DNA of 5,634 nucleotides, taken from contig JBNJEM010000531.1 of the NCBI GenBank assembly GCA_051745935.1, positions 1 to 5,634 of the forward strand. The letters are read 5' to 3'. The notes below the pieces were generated by a model, which saw only the letters and a program-made list of their open reading frames with translations, was not told the DNA's origin and did no database searches. Positions 1 to 5,634 of this stretch are shown piece after piece (the first letter of the stretch is position 1; each line of letters begins with the position of its first letter). Made by a program: the position numbers and the translations under genes. The stretch comes from JBNJEM01 sp051745935. GTDB lineage: Bacteria > Planctomycetota > Planctomycetia > Pirellulales > Pirellulaceae.

Positions 1-337
1 GCGTTCCACCCGGAAAAATCCGACCGCCTGAAATACACCGGTCGCGGATGACTTTCTCCGCCGCGAGTCCGACCAACGGGAGGACGGCTTGCGTCGGGCA
101 GCGTTCCACCCGGAAAAATCCGACCGCCTGAAATACACCGGTCGCGGATGACTTTCTCCGCCGCGAGTCCGACCAACGGGAGGACGGCTTGCGTCGGGCA
201 GCGTTCCACCCGGAAAAATCCGACCGCCTGAAATACACCGGTCGCGGATGACTTTCTCCGCCGCGAGTCCGACCAACGGGAGGACGGCTTGCGTCGGGCG
301 GCGTTCCACCCGGAAGAATCCCACCGCCTGAAATATA
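1..337. repeat. 100-bp tandem repeat array, 3 full copies plus a degenerate partial copy
   Basis: Units at 1-100, 101-200 and 201-300 are identical base for base except the last position (A at 100 and 200, G at 300). A fourth copy starts at 301 and tracks the unit to about 337 with substitutions at 316, 322, 336, 338 and 340, then is lost. Each full unit contains an inverted repeat: CGACCG at unit positions 21-26 faces CGGTCG at 39-44, or alternatively a 9-bp stem ATCCG+ACCG (18-26) with CGGT...CGGAT (39-49) carrying a two-base bulge. The decayed fourth copy has lost the left arm (CCACCG) and the right arm. The period is not a multiple of three and each unit carries stops that close all + strand frames across the array, so it is not a protein repeat. 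The array runs into the left edge, so its true copy number is unknown. Its function is not recognised. Confidence 0.97.
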
Positions 338-696
338 ACCGCCTCTCGCCGCTCGCCTAAACCCCTATACTGCCTTTTCACGGCCCGGCTGTCCAGCGGG
401 TAGGTCTGCAATATGATAGCCCCCGACCGTTGCAGTCTCGGAAAAAGCAAGGAGTAGAGTTGTTTGTTTCCTCGAGAGGAGGTCTCTTCATCCGCGGGGG
501 CCCGTCCGCCATCCGTGCGGGGCCCATTATTCGTATCGAGCGGTTCGCTCGGCGCGACGAAATTCGAATTCAACTCAACGCTCGAATTGAAATTCCCACC
601 ATGATGGCTAGCCGCGCCGATGGCGATGTGAAAAAATGGTTCTGATTCAAAGCGTCCTGATTCAGAGTGATCCGAGGCTAGAAAGGAACACGACCG
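338..696. other. gene-free leader between the repeat array and the first gene
   Basis: No convincing gene was found in these roughly 360 bases. A 71-codon open frame from a TTG at 430 has no Shine-Dalgarno and an arginine-rich, unstructured composition, and was rejected. The region holds a bulged inverted repeat (GGGCC+CCGC at 498-509 against GCGG+GGCCC at 517-525), a perfect 6-bp hairpin with a GTT loop (CGAGCG 537-542, CGCTCG 546-551), an AT-richer patch with repeated CGAATT/GAATT words (559-596), and a short direct repeat (CTGATTCAAAG at 642-652, CTGATTCAGAG at 657-667). It presumably carries the promoter and 5' untranslated region of the gene at 697. Confidence 0.6.
389..417 (+). promoter_or_regulatory. 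weak candidate sigma70-type promoter
   Basis: TATGAT at 412-417 matches five of six -10 consensus bases. The hexamer 17 bases upstream (CTGTCC, 389-394) matches the -35 consensus at only three positions. It lies 280 bases before the start codon at 697, which would imply a long leader. This is the best -10-like word in the gap, but chance matches of this quality are common. Confidence 0.18.
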
Positions 697-2274
697 ATGA
701 AATACTTGTTGGTTCTTGCCGCCTTGCCGCTGGTTCCGTTGAATACCTCGGAGGCTACGGAGGACGCGGCGACCAAACTTTCTCCTTATTCACGGCACGT
801 GCGTGATTGTCTCGATACGCTGATGGAACATGGCACGGATACCTATGGTGAGATTCACACGCCCATGCTGGTTAGTATCTTGGATACGGGGACGTTGCAT
901 TGTCCCCGGGATCCCGACGCGTTGGACGAAGCGTTCCGGGTGACACGCCGAGCTCGCCGAAATCCAGCGGCGGCGGACCTGGAAGTGGATCAGGCCCTTT
1001 TGAAAACGATGGTCTTGTTTTCCGCATTCACGGGGAATCCAGAGTACGCCGAGTGCGCCCGCCGTTACGCCGGATACGTGATGGTCCATCTGGTCGATGA
1101 CAAGGGATTGTTCTGGTGGGGCTGGCATCGGCGCTATGACGTTTACGAGGACACCAAGAAGGGGCACGGCGGTGACCATCATGAACTGCATGCCATACAC
1201 GAAATCAATTGGGATCATCTCTGGAGCATCAACCCGGAAGCGGTCGGGCGTGAAATTGAAGCCATCTGGCAGTGGCATGTTATCGACAAACAGACGGGTG
1301 AGATTAATCGCCATGGAGACGGCCGCCCCGGATGCGATTTCAGTATGAGCGCCGGTGCGTTTATTGAAGCCTTCGCCTTCATGTATGATGAGACGGGCGA
1401 TGAGAAGTGGCTCGCTCGAGCTCTGTTGTTGGCGAACTATTATTGGGATCGTCGCAATCCGGAAACGGATCTTTTTCCCGAACGGCCGAATGCCGGTGAG
1501 CAGCGGTTTGACGGCAGCAGCTTCGTGACGGCGATCCCCGGCCTGTTCTGTCACTCGCTATTGAAAGCCTGGCGGCTGAGCGAGGAGGATACGTTCCGCG
1601 AGCAAGCCGTCGCGTATTTGAAATCCTACGCGAAACATGGTTACGATTCCGAGACGGGAAAATTCTGGGGCGCGCTGCATTTGGATGGAACGCCCGTTCC
1701 CGGTCCGCGGGTACCAGAGGGATACGCGCAATACGAACCGCGAGGCCACCTGGAACTGTGGGAACCGTACGTGGCCGGTTACCAACATCCAATCTACACC
1801 GCGCAGGCCTATGCGTATGCATATCAGTTGACGGACGAGGAAGAGCTACTGGCGGCCGCCAAGCGATTCGCCACCTGGATCGACCGCGCCCCGCCCGGGA
1901 GCAGCGAAGGAAATGAGCGGACGTGGTACTACCCGTATGGTAGCGGACCGGGCAAGCAGGGGGCTCATGCCGGCAAGTACGGTCGATCGATCTCTTTCTT
2001 CCTCAACATGTTTCTGGTAACCGAAAACCGTGCCCATCTCGAAAGTGCCCGGCGGTTGGCGGACATCGCCGTGGAACAGCTATGGCACAACGGCCTGTTT
2101 CGCGGTCATCCGGCCAAGCCGTACTATGAAAGCATCGACGGCGTGGGATACTTGCTCTACGCGCTGCTGCAACTCGATAGCGTTCTCCAACGCCCCGAAG
2201 GCGTCTTGGAGAACAGGACTCTTACTTTGGACGGCGACGGCGGACGGATCAGGATGTCGATGGAAAACTGGTAG
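697..2274 (+). CDS. secreted (alpha/alpha)-toroid carbohydrate-active protein, lyase- or glycosidase-like
   Basis: A 525-aa protein starting at ATG 697, preceded by GAAAGGA at 681-687 with 9-base spacing. Residues 1-20 form a short signal peptide (hydrophobic LLVLAALPLVPL, likely cleavage after ..SEA), so it is exported. The rest is rich in Trp, Tyr and His and consists of repeated amphipathic helix pairs ending in small-residue or aromatic turns, the look of (alpha/alpha)-toroid, six-hairpin enzymes (polysaccharide lyases, glycosidases, epimerases). Candidate active-site clusters are HGTDTYGE (45-52), HGGDHHELH (157-165), RHGDG (205-209), the aromatic and charged stretch 346-364 and DGVGYLLYALLQL (481-493). 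Family knowledge: such proteins often sit beside sulfatases in planctomycete polysaccharide loci. Inference: it acts on the backbone of a sulfated or uronic-acid glycan outside the cytoplasm or in the periplasm. I cannot assign a CAZy family or choose between lyase, hydrolase and epimerase. It appears full length. Confidence 0.9.
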   Translation: MKYLLVLAALPLVPLNTSEATEDAATKLSPYSRHVRDCLDTLMEHGTDTYGEIHTPMLVSILDTGTLHCPRDPDALDEAFRVTRRARRNPAAADLEVDQALLKTMVLFSAFTGNPEYAECARRYAGYVMVHLVDDKGLFWWGWHRRYDVYEDTKKGHGGDHHELHAIHEINWDHLWSINPEAVGREIEAIWQWHVIDKQTGEINRHGDGRPGCDFSMSAGAFIEAFAFMYDETGDEKWLARALLLANYYWDRRNPETDLFPERPNAGEQRFDGSSFVTAIPGLFCHSLLKAWRLSEEDTFREQAVAYLKSYAKHGYDSETGKFWGALHLDGTPVPGPRVPEGYAQYEPRGHLELWEPYVAGYQHPIYTAQAYAYAYQLTDEEELLAAAKRFATWIDRAPPGSSEGNERTWYYPYGSGPGKQGAHAGKYGRSISFFLNMFLVTENRAHLESARRLADIAVEQLWHNGLFRGHPAKPYYESIDGVGYLLYALLQLDSVLQRPEGVLENRTLTLDGDGGRIRMSMENW

Positions 2275-2289
2275 GCCGACCCGCGAGAG

Positions 2290-2318
2290 TTGACGTGGAG
2301 TGGCGCCGCGGGTAGATT
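2290..2318 (+). promoter_or_regulatory. candidate sigma70-type promoter ahead of the small ORF and sulfatases
   Basis: TTGACG at 2290-2295 (five of six -35 consensus bases) is followed after exactly 17 bases by TAGATT at 2313-2318 (four of six -10 bases). It lies just after the stop at 2274 and about 50 bases before the Shine-Dalgarno of the small ORF at 2371. It could drive the small ORF and both sulfatases independently of the upstream gene. No terminator is visible in the 96-bp gap, so read-through from 697 is also possible. Confidence 0.4.
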
Positions 2319-2370
2319 GGCGCGCAGCGTGCGGAAAGAAAACTGCCATCTGTAGCGAGGAGATCACGCG

Positions 2371-2484
2371 ATGAGTGAAATGCGCAATCCTTCATTTCCC
2401 GTCCGGGAATTGATCACGGCCTTGCTCATGTTGGCCGTCTTCGGCATGGCGGCCATCCATCTTTTGGACCAGAAAGGACGGTAA
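2371..2484 (+). CDS. 37-aa predicted single-span membrane peptide
   Basis: ATG at 2371, TAA at 2482-2484. A near-perfect Shine-Dalgarno, GAGGAG at 2357-2362, sits 8 bases upstream, the best-looking ribosome site in the window, and it supports translation. The peptide begins with a polar segment (MSEMRNPSFPVRE, 1-13), continues with a hydrophobic helix of about 18-19 residues (LITALLMLAVFGMAAIHLL, 14-32) and ends in a short charged tail (DQKGR). A charged N-terminus and a clean transmembrane span suggest an inner-membrane peptide rather than a cleaved signal, as nothing follows the helix. Its stop lies 5 bp before the sulfatase start, and its last codons contain that gene's Shine-Dalgarno (AAGGA, 2474-2478), so the two are likely translationally coupled. 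I do not recognise a family. It may instead be a leader peptide whose translation opens the sulfatase start. A chance ORF is less likely given the ribosome site. Confidence 0.62.
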   Translation: MSEMRNPSFPVRELITALLMLAVFGMAAIHLLDQKGR

Positions 2485-2489
2485 CTCAA

Positions 2490-3947
2490 ATGCGTACAAC
2501 CCTGATAGTCGCTCTCGCTGGCCTGCTGGCGTCGTGGTTCTCTCCGGCTCATGGCGAGGCAACCGAATCCGACGCAAGCCCGCCGCACGTCGTGGTCATT
2601 CTTGTCGATGACATGGGATATGGCGATCCCGGCTGTTTCAATCCCGATTCGAAGATTCCCACGCCGAACATCGACGGCCTGGCCCGTGCCGGCATGCGTT
2701 TCACCGACGCCCACGCGCCGGGGGCGGTGTGCCACCCGTCGCGCTATGGGTTGCTGACCGGCTGCTACCCGTTCCGCACGGATGTGTCGGTCTGGCGCCG
2801 CGAACCGGTGATTAAGCAGGGGCAGCTGACGGTGGCGTCGTTGTTGAAATCTCGGGGCTACCGGACGGCCATGGTCGGCAAGTGGCACTTGGGGTTCCAT
2901 GAAAACGGTTACGATAAACCGTTGCCTGGTGGACCGGTTGACCGTGGGTTCGACACGTATTTTGGAATCCGCGCCTCGACTGACATTCCACCGTATTTCT
3001 ATATCCGCGGCGATCGCGCCGTGGAACCGCCGACCGATCATATCGAAGCCAACCGTAGCGAGGGGTGGTCGCCCATCCAGGGGGCGTTTTGGCGTGAAGG
3101 AGGAATCGCGCCCGGGTTGAGGCTCGAGGACGTGTTACCCCGCTTCACGGACGAAGCGGTTGAGGTTATCGGCCAGCATGACAGGGCGGAGGAAGATGAG
3201 GCGCTTATGCTGTACCTCGCCTACCCGGCTCCGCACACGCCCTGGCTCCCTTCGGAAAAGTTCACCGGCCGCAGCGAAGCCGGCATGTATGGGGATTTCA
3301 TGATGATGGTCGACGCCATGATCGGCCGCGTACTGAACGCACTCGATGAAGCTGGCATGGCCGAGGATTCGCTGGTAATCTTCACCTCGGACAACGGCCC
3401 GGTCTGGTACGATCGGGACGTGAAGCGGTTTGACCATGACTCCGCCGGTGGATGGCGAGGCATGAAAGCGGACGCTTGGGAGGCGGGACATCGAATGCCG
3501 TTCATTGTCCGTTGGCCGGGGACGGTGAAACCGGGGAGCACGACCCATCACACGATTTGCTTCACCGACGTATTGGCGACGCTCGCCGAAATCGTCGGCG
3601 CGGACCTACCGGATGGCCAGGCGACCGACAGCTTTAGTTTCCTCAAGGTGCTGCAGGGGAAGCAACCGGAGGACAAACCAATCCGTGGTCCGGTGGTTAT
3701 CCCATCGGCACGCGGCTTAATGACCGTCCGATCCGGTTCCTGGAAACTGATCGCGGGCCGCGGATCCGGCGGTTTTTCCAAGCCGCGTCGCGTCAAACCC
3801 GAACCGGGGGAACCGCCGGGACAACTTTACAACCTGGGCGACGATCCGAGCGAGACCGAGAACCTCTACCAACAACGGCCTGATGTTGTCCGGCGATTGG
3901 AGGAGGAACTTGCCCGTATCCGCCAAGCCGAGCAAACTCGGCCGTGA
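2490..3947 (+). CDS. secreted S1-type (formylglycine) sulfatase, complete
   Basis: A 485-aa arylsulfatase-family protein that hydrolyses sulfate esters, here most likely on a polysaccharide. The signal peptide spans residues 1 to about 22-24 (hydrophobic LIVALAGLLASWF, then SPAHGEA). The catalytic domain shows the full S1 set: metal-binding Asp40-Asp41 in ILVDDMGYGD; the formylglycine nucleophile Cys81 in CHPSR (81-85) followed by YGLLTG; GKWHLG (130-135) with Lys131 and His133; His249 in PHTP; Asp301-Asn302 in TSDNGP; and Lys326 in GMKADAWEAG. The C-terminal subdomain is present (SWKL 417-420, LYNLGDDPSETENL 446-459), so length and architecture are normal. His in the second position of CxPSR is uncommon but is a variable site. 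The Cys must be matured by a formylglycine-generating enzyme or anSME encoded elsewhere. The start at 2490 is supported by AAGGA at 2474-2478 and the signal peptide. It sits 5 bp after the small membrane ORF, in an operon-like arrangement. The exact substrate is not deducible. Confidence 0.96.
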   Translation: MRTTLIVALAGLLASWFSPAHGEATESDASPPHVVVILVDDMGYGDPGCFNPDSKIPTPNIDGLARAGMRFTDAHAPGAVCHPSRYGLLTGCYPFRTDVSVWRREPVIKQGQLTVASLLKSRGYRTAMVGKWHLGFHENGYDKPLPGGPVDRGFDTYFGIRASTDIPPYFYIRGDRAVEPPTDHIEANRSEGWSPIQGAFWREGGIAPGLRLEDVLPRFTDEAVEVIGQHDRAEEDEALMLYLAYPAPHTPWLPSEKFTGRSEAGMYGDFMMMVDAMIGRVLNALDEAGMAEDSLVIFTSDNGPVWYDRDVKRFDHDSAGGWRGMKADAWEAGHRMPFIVRWPGTVKPGSTTHHTICFTDVLATLAEIVGADLPDGQATDSFSFLKVLQGKQPEDKPIRGPVVIPSARGLMTVRSGSWKLIAGRGSGGFSKPRRVKPEPGEPPGQLYNLGDDPSETENLYQQRPDVVRRLEEELARIRQAEQTRP

Positions 3948-4016
3948 ACGCTCGTCGCATCGTCATCTCACCGCCGATAAATACAGTATTACAGACCATC
4001 GAAAAGGGGATCATCC

Positions 4017-5324
4017 ATGCACCGCTTACTGCTCGCTTTAGCGTTTTTCTCATTGTTCGTTCTTGGCGGCGCCCGGGGATACGCTGCCGAGCAACCCAAT
4101 GTGATTCTCGTTTTCGTCGACGACCTGGGGTACGGGAATCTGGGCTGTTACGGCCAGGAAAAGATCCAAACGCCGGTCGTCGACCAAATGGCGTCGGAGG
4201 GGCTGAAATTCACCCGTTTTTACGCCGGAGCGCCGCTGTGTCTGCCATCCCGATGCGCGCTCATGACCGGTCAGCACATGGGACATTCTCGGTGTCGCGT
4301 TAATGGCGGCGGAGGAAATCATCAGCCCATTGAACGAGAGGATATGACGCTGTCACGGATGCTCAAGCGGGCGGGGTACACAACCGGCATGGCCGGAAAA
4401 TGGGCGCTGGGCGATGAGTTCCTCGGCAACGTGGTCGAGAAAAAGAACAAGGACGGCTCCGGCGCGCTCTATCACCATGGCTGGGACTTCTATTACGGGG
4501 AACCCAACCAAACGTACAACCACAGCTACTTTCCGGACAATGTGTATCGCTACGATCCCTCTGGGCTGGTCGGCGAGAAGACGCCGCGGGACCGGCTGGA
4601 GGTCGTGCCGTATGACAATCCCGGGGGCCGCCGGACCGTGGGAAACGACTACCGGCACGACCGGACGGCGGAGCAGGCGCTGAAGTTCATCGACGCCGTC
4701 AAGGACAAGCGTTTCTTCCTCTATCTTCCCTTCACGACGCCACACGCGGATTTCATCGTGCCGGAGCTCGAGCCTTATACACAAGAACAAGATTGGCCTG
4801 AAAACGCAAAGGCCTTCGCCTCCATGATCACGCGCACCGACCGGCACGTCGGCGAAATACTCCAGCGACTTCGGCGGCATGGTATCACCGAGAACACGCT
4901 GGTGCTGTTCACCAGCGACAATGGTGGGCTGTCAAAGTTCGATTCAATCTTCGACAACAATGGCCCGTTGGAAGGCTTCAAGGGCGACCTGAAAGAAGGG
5001 GGCGTGCGTGTTCCGTGTGTCGCGTATTGGCCTGGCACGATCGAAGCGGGGCGTACCACCGACCAGCTTTTCGCGTTCTGGGACTTGATGCCCACTCTCG
5101 CGGAACTCGCGGGCCTTCCTTGTCCGCGGCCGACCGACGGGGTTTCCTTCGTACCAGCTTTGTTGGGCAAACGTCAGCAAGAAAAGCACGACTACTTGTT
5201 TTTCGGCCGAGGAAGTCCGAAGAATTCGTATATCGTACGAGCGCCGCACGAGGATCGTTCCGATCAGGCGATCCTCGAAGACGCTCACTCCAAGGAGGTG
5301 ACCGTGGCCCGATTCCCGGATTGA
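4017..5324 (+). CDS. secreted S1-type sulfatase, C-terminally truncated with a foreign tail
   Basis: A 435-aa protein with a signal peptide (LLLALAFFSLFVLGG, likely cleavage after GYAA, residue 24). The start is supported by AAGGGGA at 4004-4010, spacing 6. Catalytic motifs are all present: Asp35-Asp36 (VFVDDLGYGN), Cys75 in CLPSR (75-79) then CALMTG, Lys128 in GKWALG (127-132), His243 in TPHAD, Asp301-Asn302 in TSDNGG, and Lys322 in FKGDLKEGG. Ala replaces the usual His of GKWHLG, a feature of some arylsulfatase subfamilies with GKWGLG/GKWALG, so it probably attacks a different sulfate position from its neighbour. Sulfatase-like sequence runs to about residue 396 (HDYLFF). The expected C-terminal subdomain (WK..., LY.L..D..E..N) is absent here and in every downstream frame. 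Instead there are about 40 residues that look like a beta-helix fragment. It follows the first sulfatase by 69 bp with no terminator. Whether it is active is uncertain: catalytic residues are intact but the fold is incomplete. Confidence 0.88.
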   Translation: MHRLLLALAFFSLFVLGGARGYAAEQPNVILVFVDDLGYGNLGCYGQEKIQTPVVDQMASEGLKFTRFYAGAPLCLPSRCALMTGQHMGHSRCRVNGGGGNHQPIEREDMTLSRMLKRAGYTTGMAGKWALGDEFLGNVVEKKNKDGSGALYHHGWDFYYGEPNQTYNHSYFPDNVYRYDPSGLVGEKTPRDRLEVVPYDNPGGRRTVGNDYRHDRTAEQALKFIDAVKDKRFFLYLPFTTPHADFIVPELEPYTQEQDWPENAKAFASMITRTDRHVGEILQRLRRHGITENTLVLFTSDNGGLSKFDSIFDNNGPLEGFKGDLKEGGVRVPCVAYWPGTIEAGRTTDQLFAFWDLMPTLAELAGLPCPRPTDGVSFVPALLGKRQQEKHDYLFFGRGSPKNSYIVRAPHEDRSDQAILEDAHSKEVTVARFPD

Positions 5325-5458
5325 GTGTTCGCATTTCCACTTGTCAGGGAGTCGTACTGAAGAATATTCGCATTGCGGGGACTGAACCGCAAGGCGAATT
5401 GATCGAAACCCAAAACGTTCGGCAGCTCCGGGCGGAAACACCAACCATGCAACAATGA
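5223..5458 (+). pseudogene. 3' remnant of a right-handed beta-helix (GH28/pectinase-like) gene, frameshifted
   Basis: The frame closing at the TGA 5456-5458 carries, from about 5318, the peptide GLSVRISTCQGVVLKNIRIAG and then ELIETQNVRQL. This is the alternating V/I/L ladder with N-I-x-I and N-V-x-x-L turns typical of the last rungs of GH28-like beta-helix enzymes. Immediately upstream, in the other frame now forming the tail of the sulfatase, AILEDAHSKEVTVARFP has the same rung pattern. Joining the two frames at 5312-5325 gives one continuous beta-helix-like C-terminus ending in TPTMQQ, so a one-base loss (or equivalent) there would explain the break. No start or front half of such a gene exists in the window; a deletion fusing it to the sulfatase is inferred. 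The pattern match is by eye, without a database search. Confidence 0.5.
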
Positions 5459-5469
5459 TTGTTGCGTGG
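5446..5469. repeat. dyad symmetry across the stop of the beta-helix remnant
   Basis: GCAACAAT (5449-5456) is the exact inverse complement of ATTGTTGC (5458-5465) around a single central base. The symmetry extends to 12 bases per arm (5446-5457 region against 5458-5469) with one G/T-type mismatch. The stop codon TGA 5456-5458 lies at its centre. There is no T-run after it, so it is not a classical intrinsic terminator. It could be a protein-binding palindrome or a remnant. Confidence 0.6.
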
Positions 5470-5567
5470 CGGCGCGGATTGTTTTGCGCCTCCTCCGTGC
5501 TACCCACGGCGAAACGCTTGCATTTCTTGGCACAATTCTACCCTAACGTTGCAAACAGTATATGTAG

Positions 5568-5591
5568 GACGGGTCTCCAGGCCCGTCTTTT
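5568..5591 (+). terminator. terminator-like GC-rich hairpin with T-run
   Basis: GACGGG (5568-5573) pairs with CCCGTC (5582-5587) across an 8-base loop, and inner bases can extend the stem to 9 bp with one wobble. TTTT (5588-5591) follows directly. This is the only structure in the window with the shape of a rho-independent terminator on the + strand, though the T-run is short. It may equally be part of a dispersed palindromic element, given the second dyad that abuts it. Confidence 0.45.
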
Positions 5592-5612
5592 CAAGTACGA
5601 AATCGTACTTGA
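5591..5612. repeat. perfect 10-bp inverted repeat
   Basis: TCAAGTACGA (5591-5600) and TCGTACTTGA (5603-5612) are exact inverse complements separated by AA. It directly abuts the terminator-like hairpin at 5568-5591. Perfect 10-bp arms at a 2-base spacing are unlikely by chance. It could be a cruciform or operator, or the second half of a REP-like intergenic element. Confidence 0.75.
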
Positions 5613-5634
5613 TCTGGTGTCCGCGGATCTCACG

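Noticed and set aside
1..337. CRISPR array
   Set aside because: The repeats abut without variable spacers and the 100-bp unit is far longer than CRISPR repeats; this is a simple tandem array.
430..645. 71-codon open frame from a TTG start
   Set aside because: No Shine-Dalgarno, arginine-rich low-complexity translation, no recognisable motif, and it covers inverted repeats in a likely untranslated leader.
790..1554. 254-codon antisense open frame
   Set aside because: It lies wholly opposite a well-supported exported enzyme gene and has no domain-like features; long shadows are expected in GC-rich DNA.
2275..2370. Terminator after the toroid gene
   Set aside because: GC-rich words are present but there is no stable stem followed by a T-run.
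2364..3041. 225-codon antisense open frame
   Set aside because: It is a shadow of the first sulfatase and the small ORF; its translation is Arg/His-rich without motifs.
5015..5458. Whole 147-codon frame as a standalone gene
   Set aside because: Its first two thirds are an out-of-frame reading of sulfatase sequence; only the part after about 5318 looks protein-like, so it is reported as a beta-helix remnant.
5471..5490. Hairpin GGCGC/GCGCC as a terminator
   Set aside because: Only 5 bp with a 10-base loop and no T-run after it; weak.

Overview
The window looks like a piece of a GC-rich bacterial chromosome from the Planctomycetes (Pirellula/Rhodopirellula-like) or a neighbouring PVC group. 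This is inferred from gene content, not from any marker gene: two non-identical secreted formylglycine-type sulfatases lie beside a secreted (alpha/alpha)-toroid carbohydrate-active protein. All convincing genes are on the + strand. No tRNA, rRNA, CRISPR array, transposase or phage gene was found.

Layout. Bases 1-337 hold three essentially identical, exactly 100-bp tandem repeats plus a decayed partial fourth copy; the array is cut by the left window edge. Bases 338-696 are a gene-free leader with a few small inverted repeats. Bases 697-2274 encode a 525-aa exported protein with a helical-toroid, polysaccharide lyase/glycosidase-like appearance. A 96-bp gap with a plausible sigma70-type promoter leads to a 37-aa predicted single-span membrane peptide (2371-2484), missed by the usual length cut-offs but with an excellent Shine-Dalgarno. 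It ends 5 bp before a complete S1-type sulfatase (2490-3947). After 69 bp comes a second sulfatase of a different subfamily (4017-5324). Its catalytic half is intact, but its C-terminal subdomain is missing and replaced by an unrelated tail.

The tail of the second sulfatase and the 130 bases after it, read with a frame change near 5312-5325, look like the C-terminal end of a right-handed beta-helix (GH28/pectinase-like) protein. The most economical reading is that a deletion joined the front of a sulfatase gene to the back of a beta-helix glycosidase gene, and that a later frameshift broke the latter. The last 180 bp hold several dyad-symmetric elements, one of them terminator-like, and nothing coding.

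Functionally the set reads as part of an exported system for breaking down a sulfated polysaccharide: the toroid protein (and once perhaps the beta-helix enzyme) would cut the backbone while the sulfatases remove sulfate esters. Substrate, and even lyase versus hydrolase for the toroid protein, cannot be settled from the sequence. The formylglycine-generating or anSME maturase needed by both sulfatases is not in the window.
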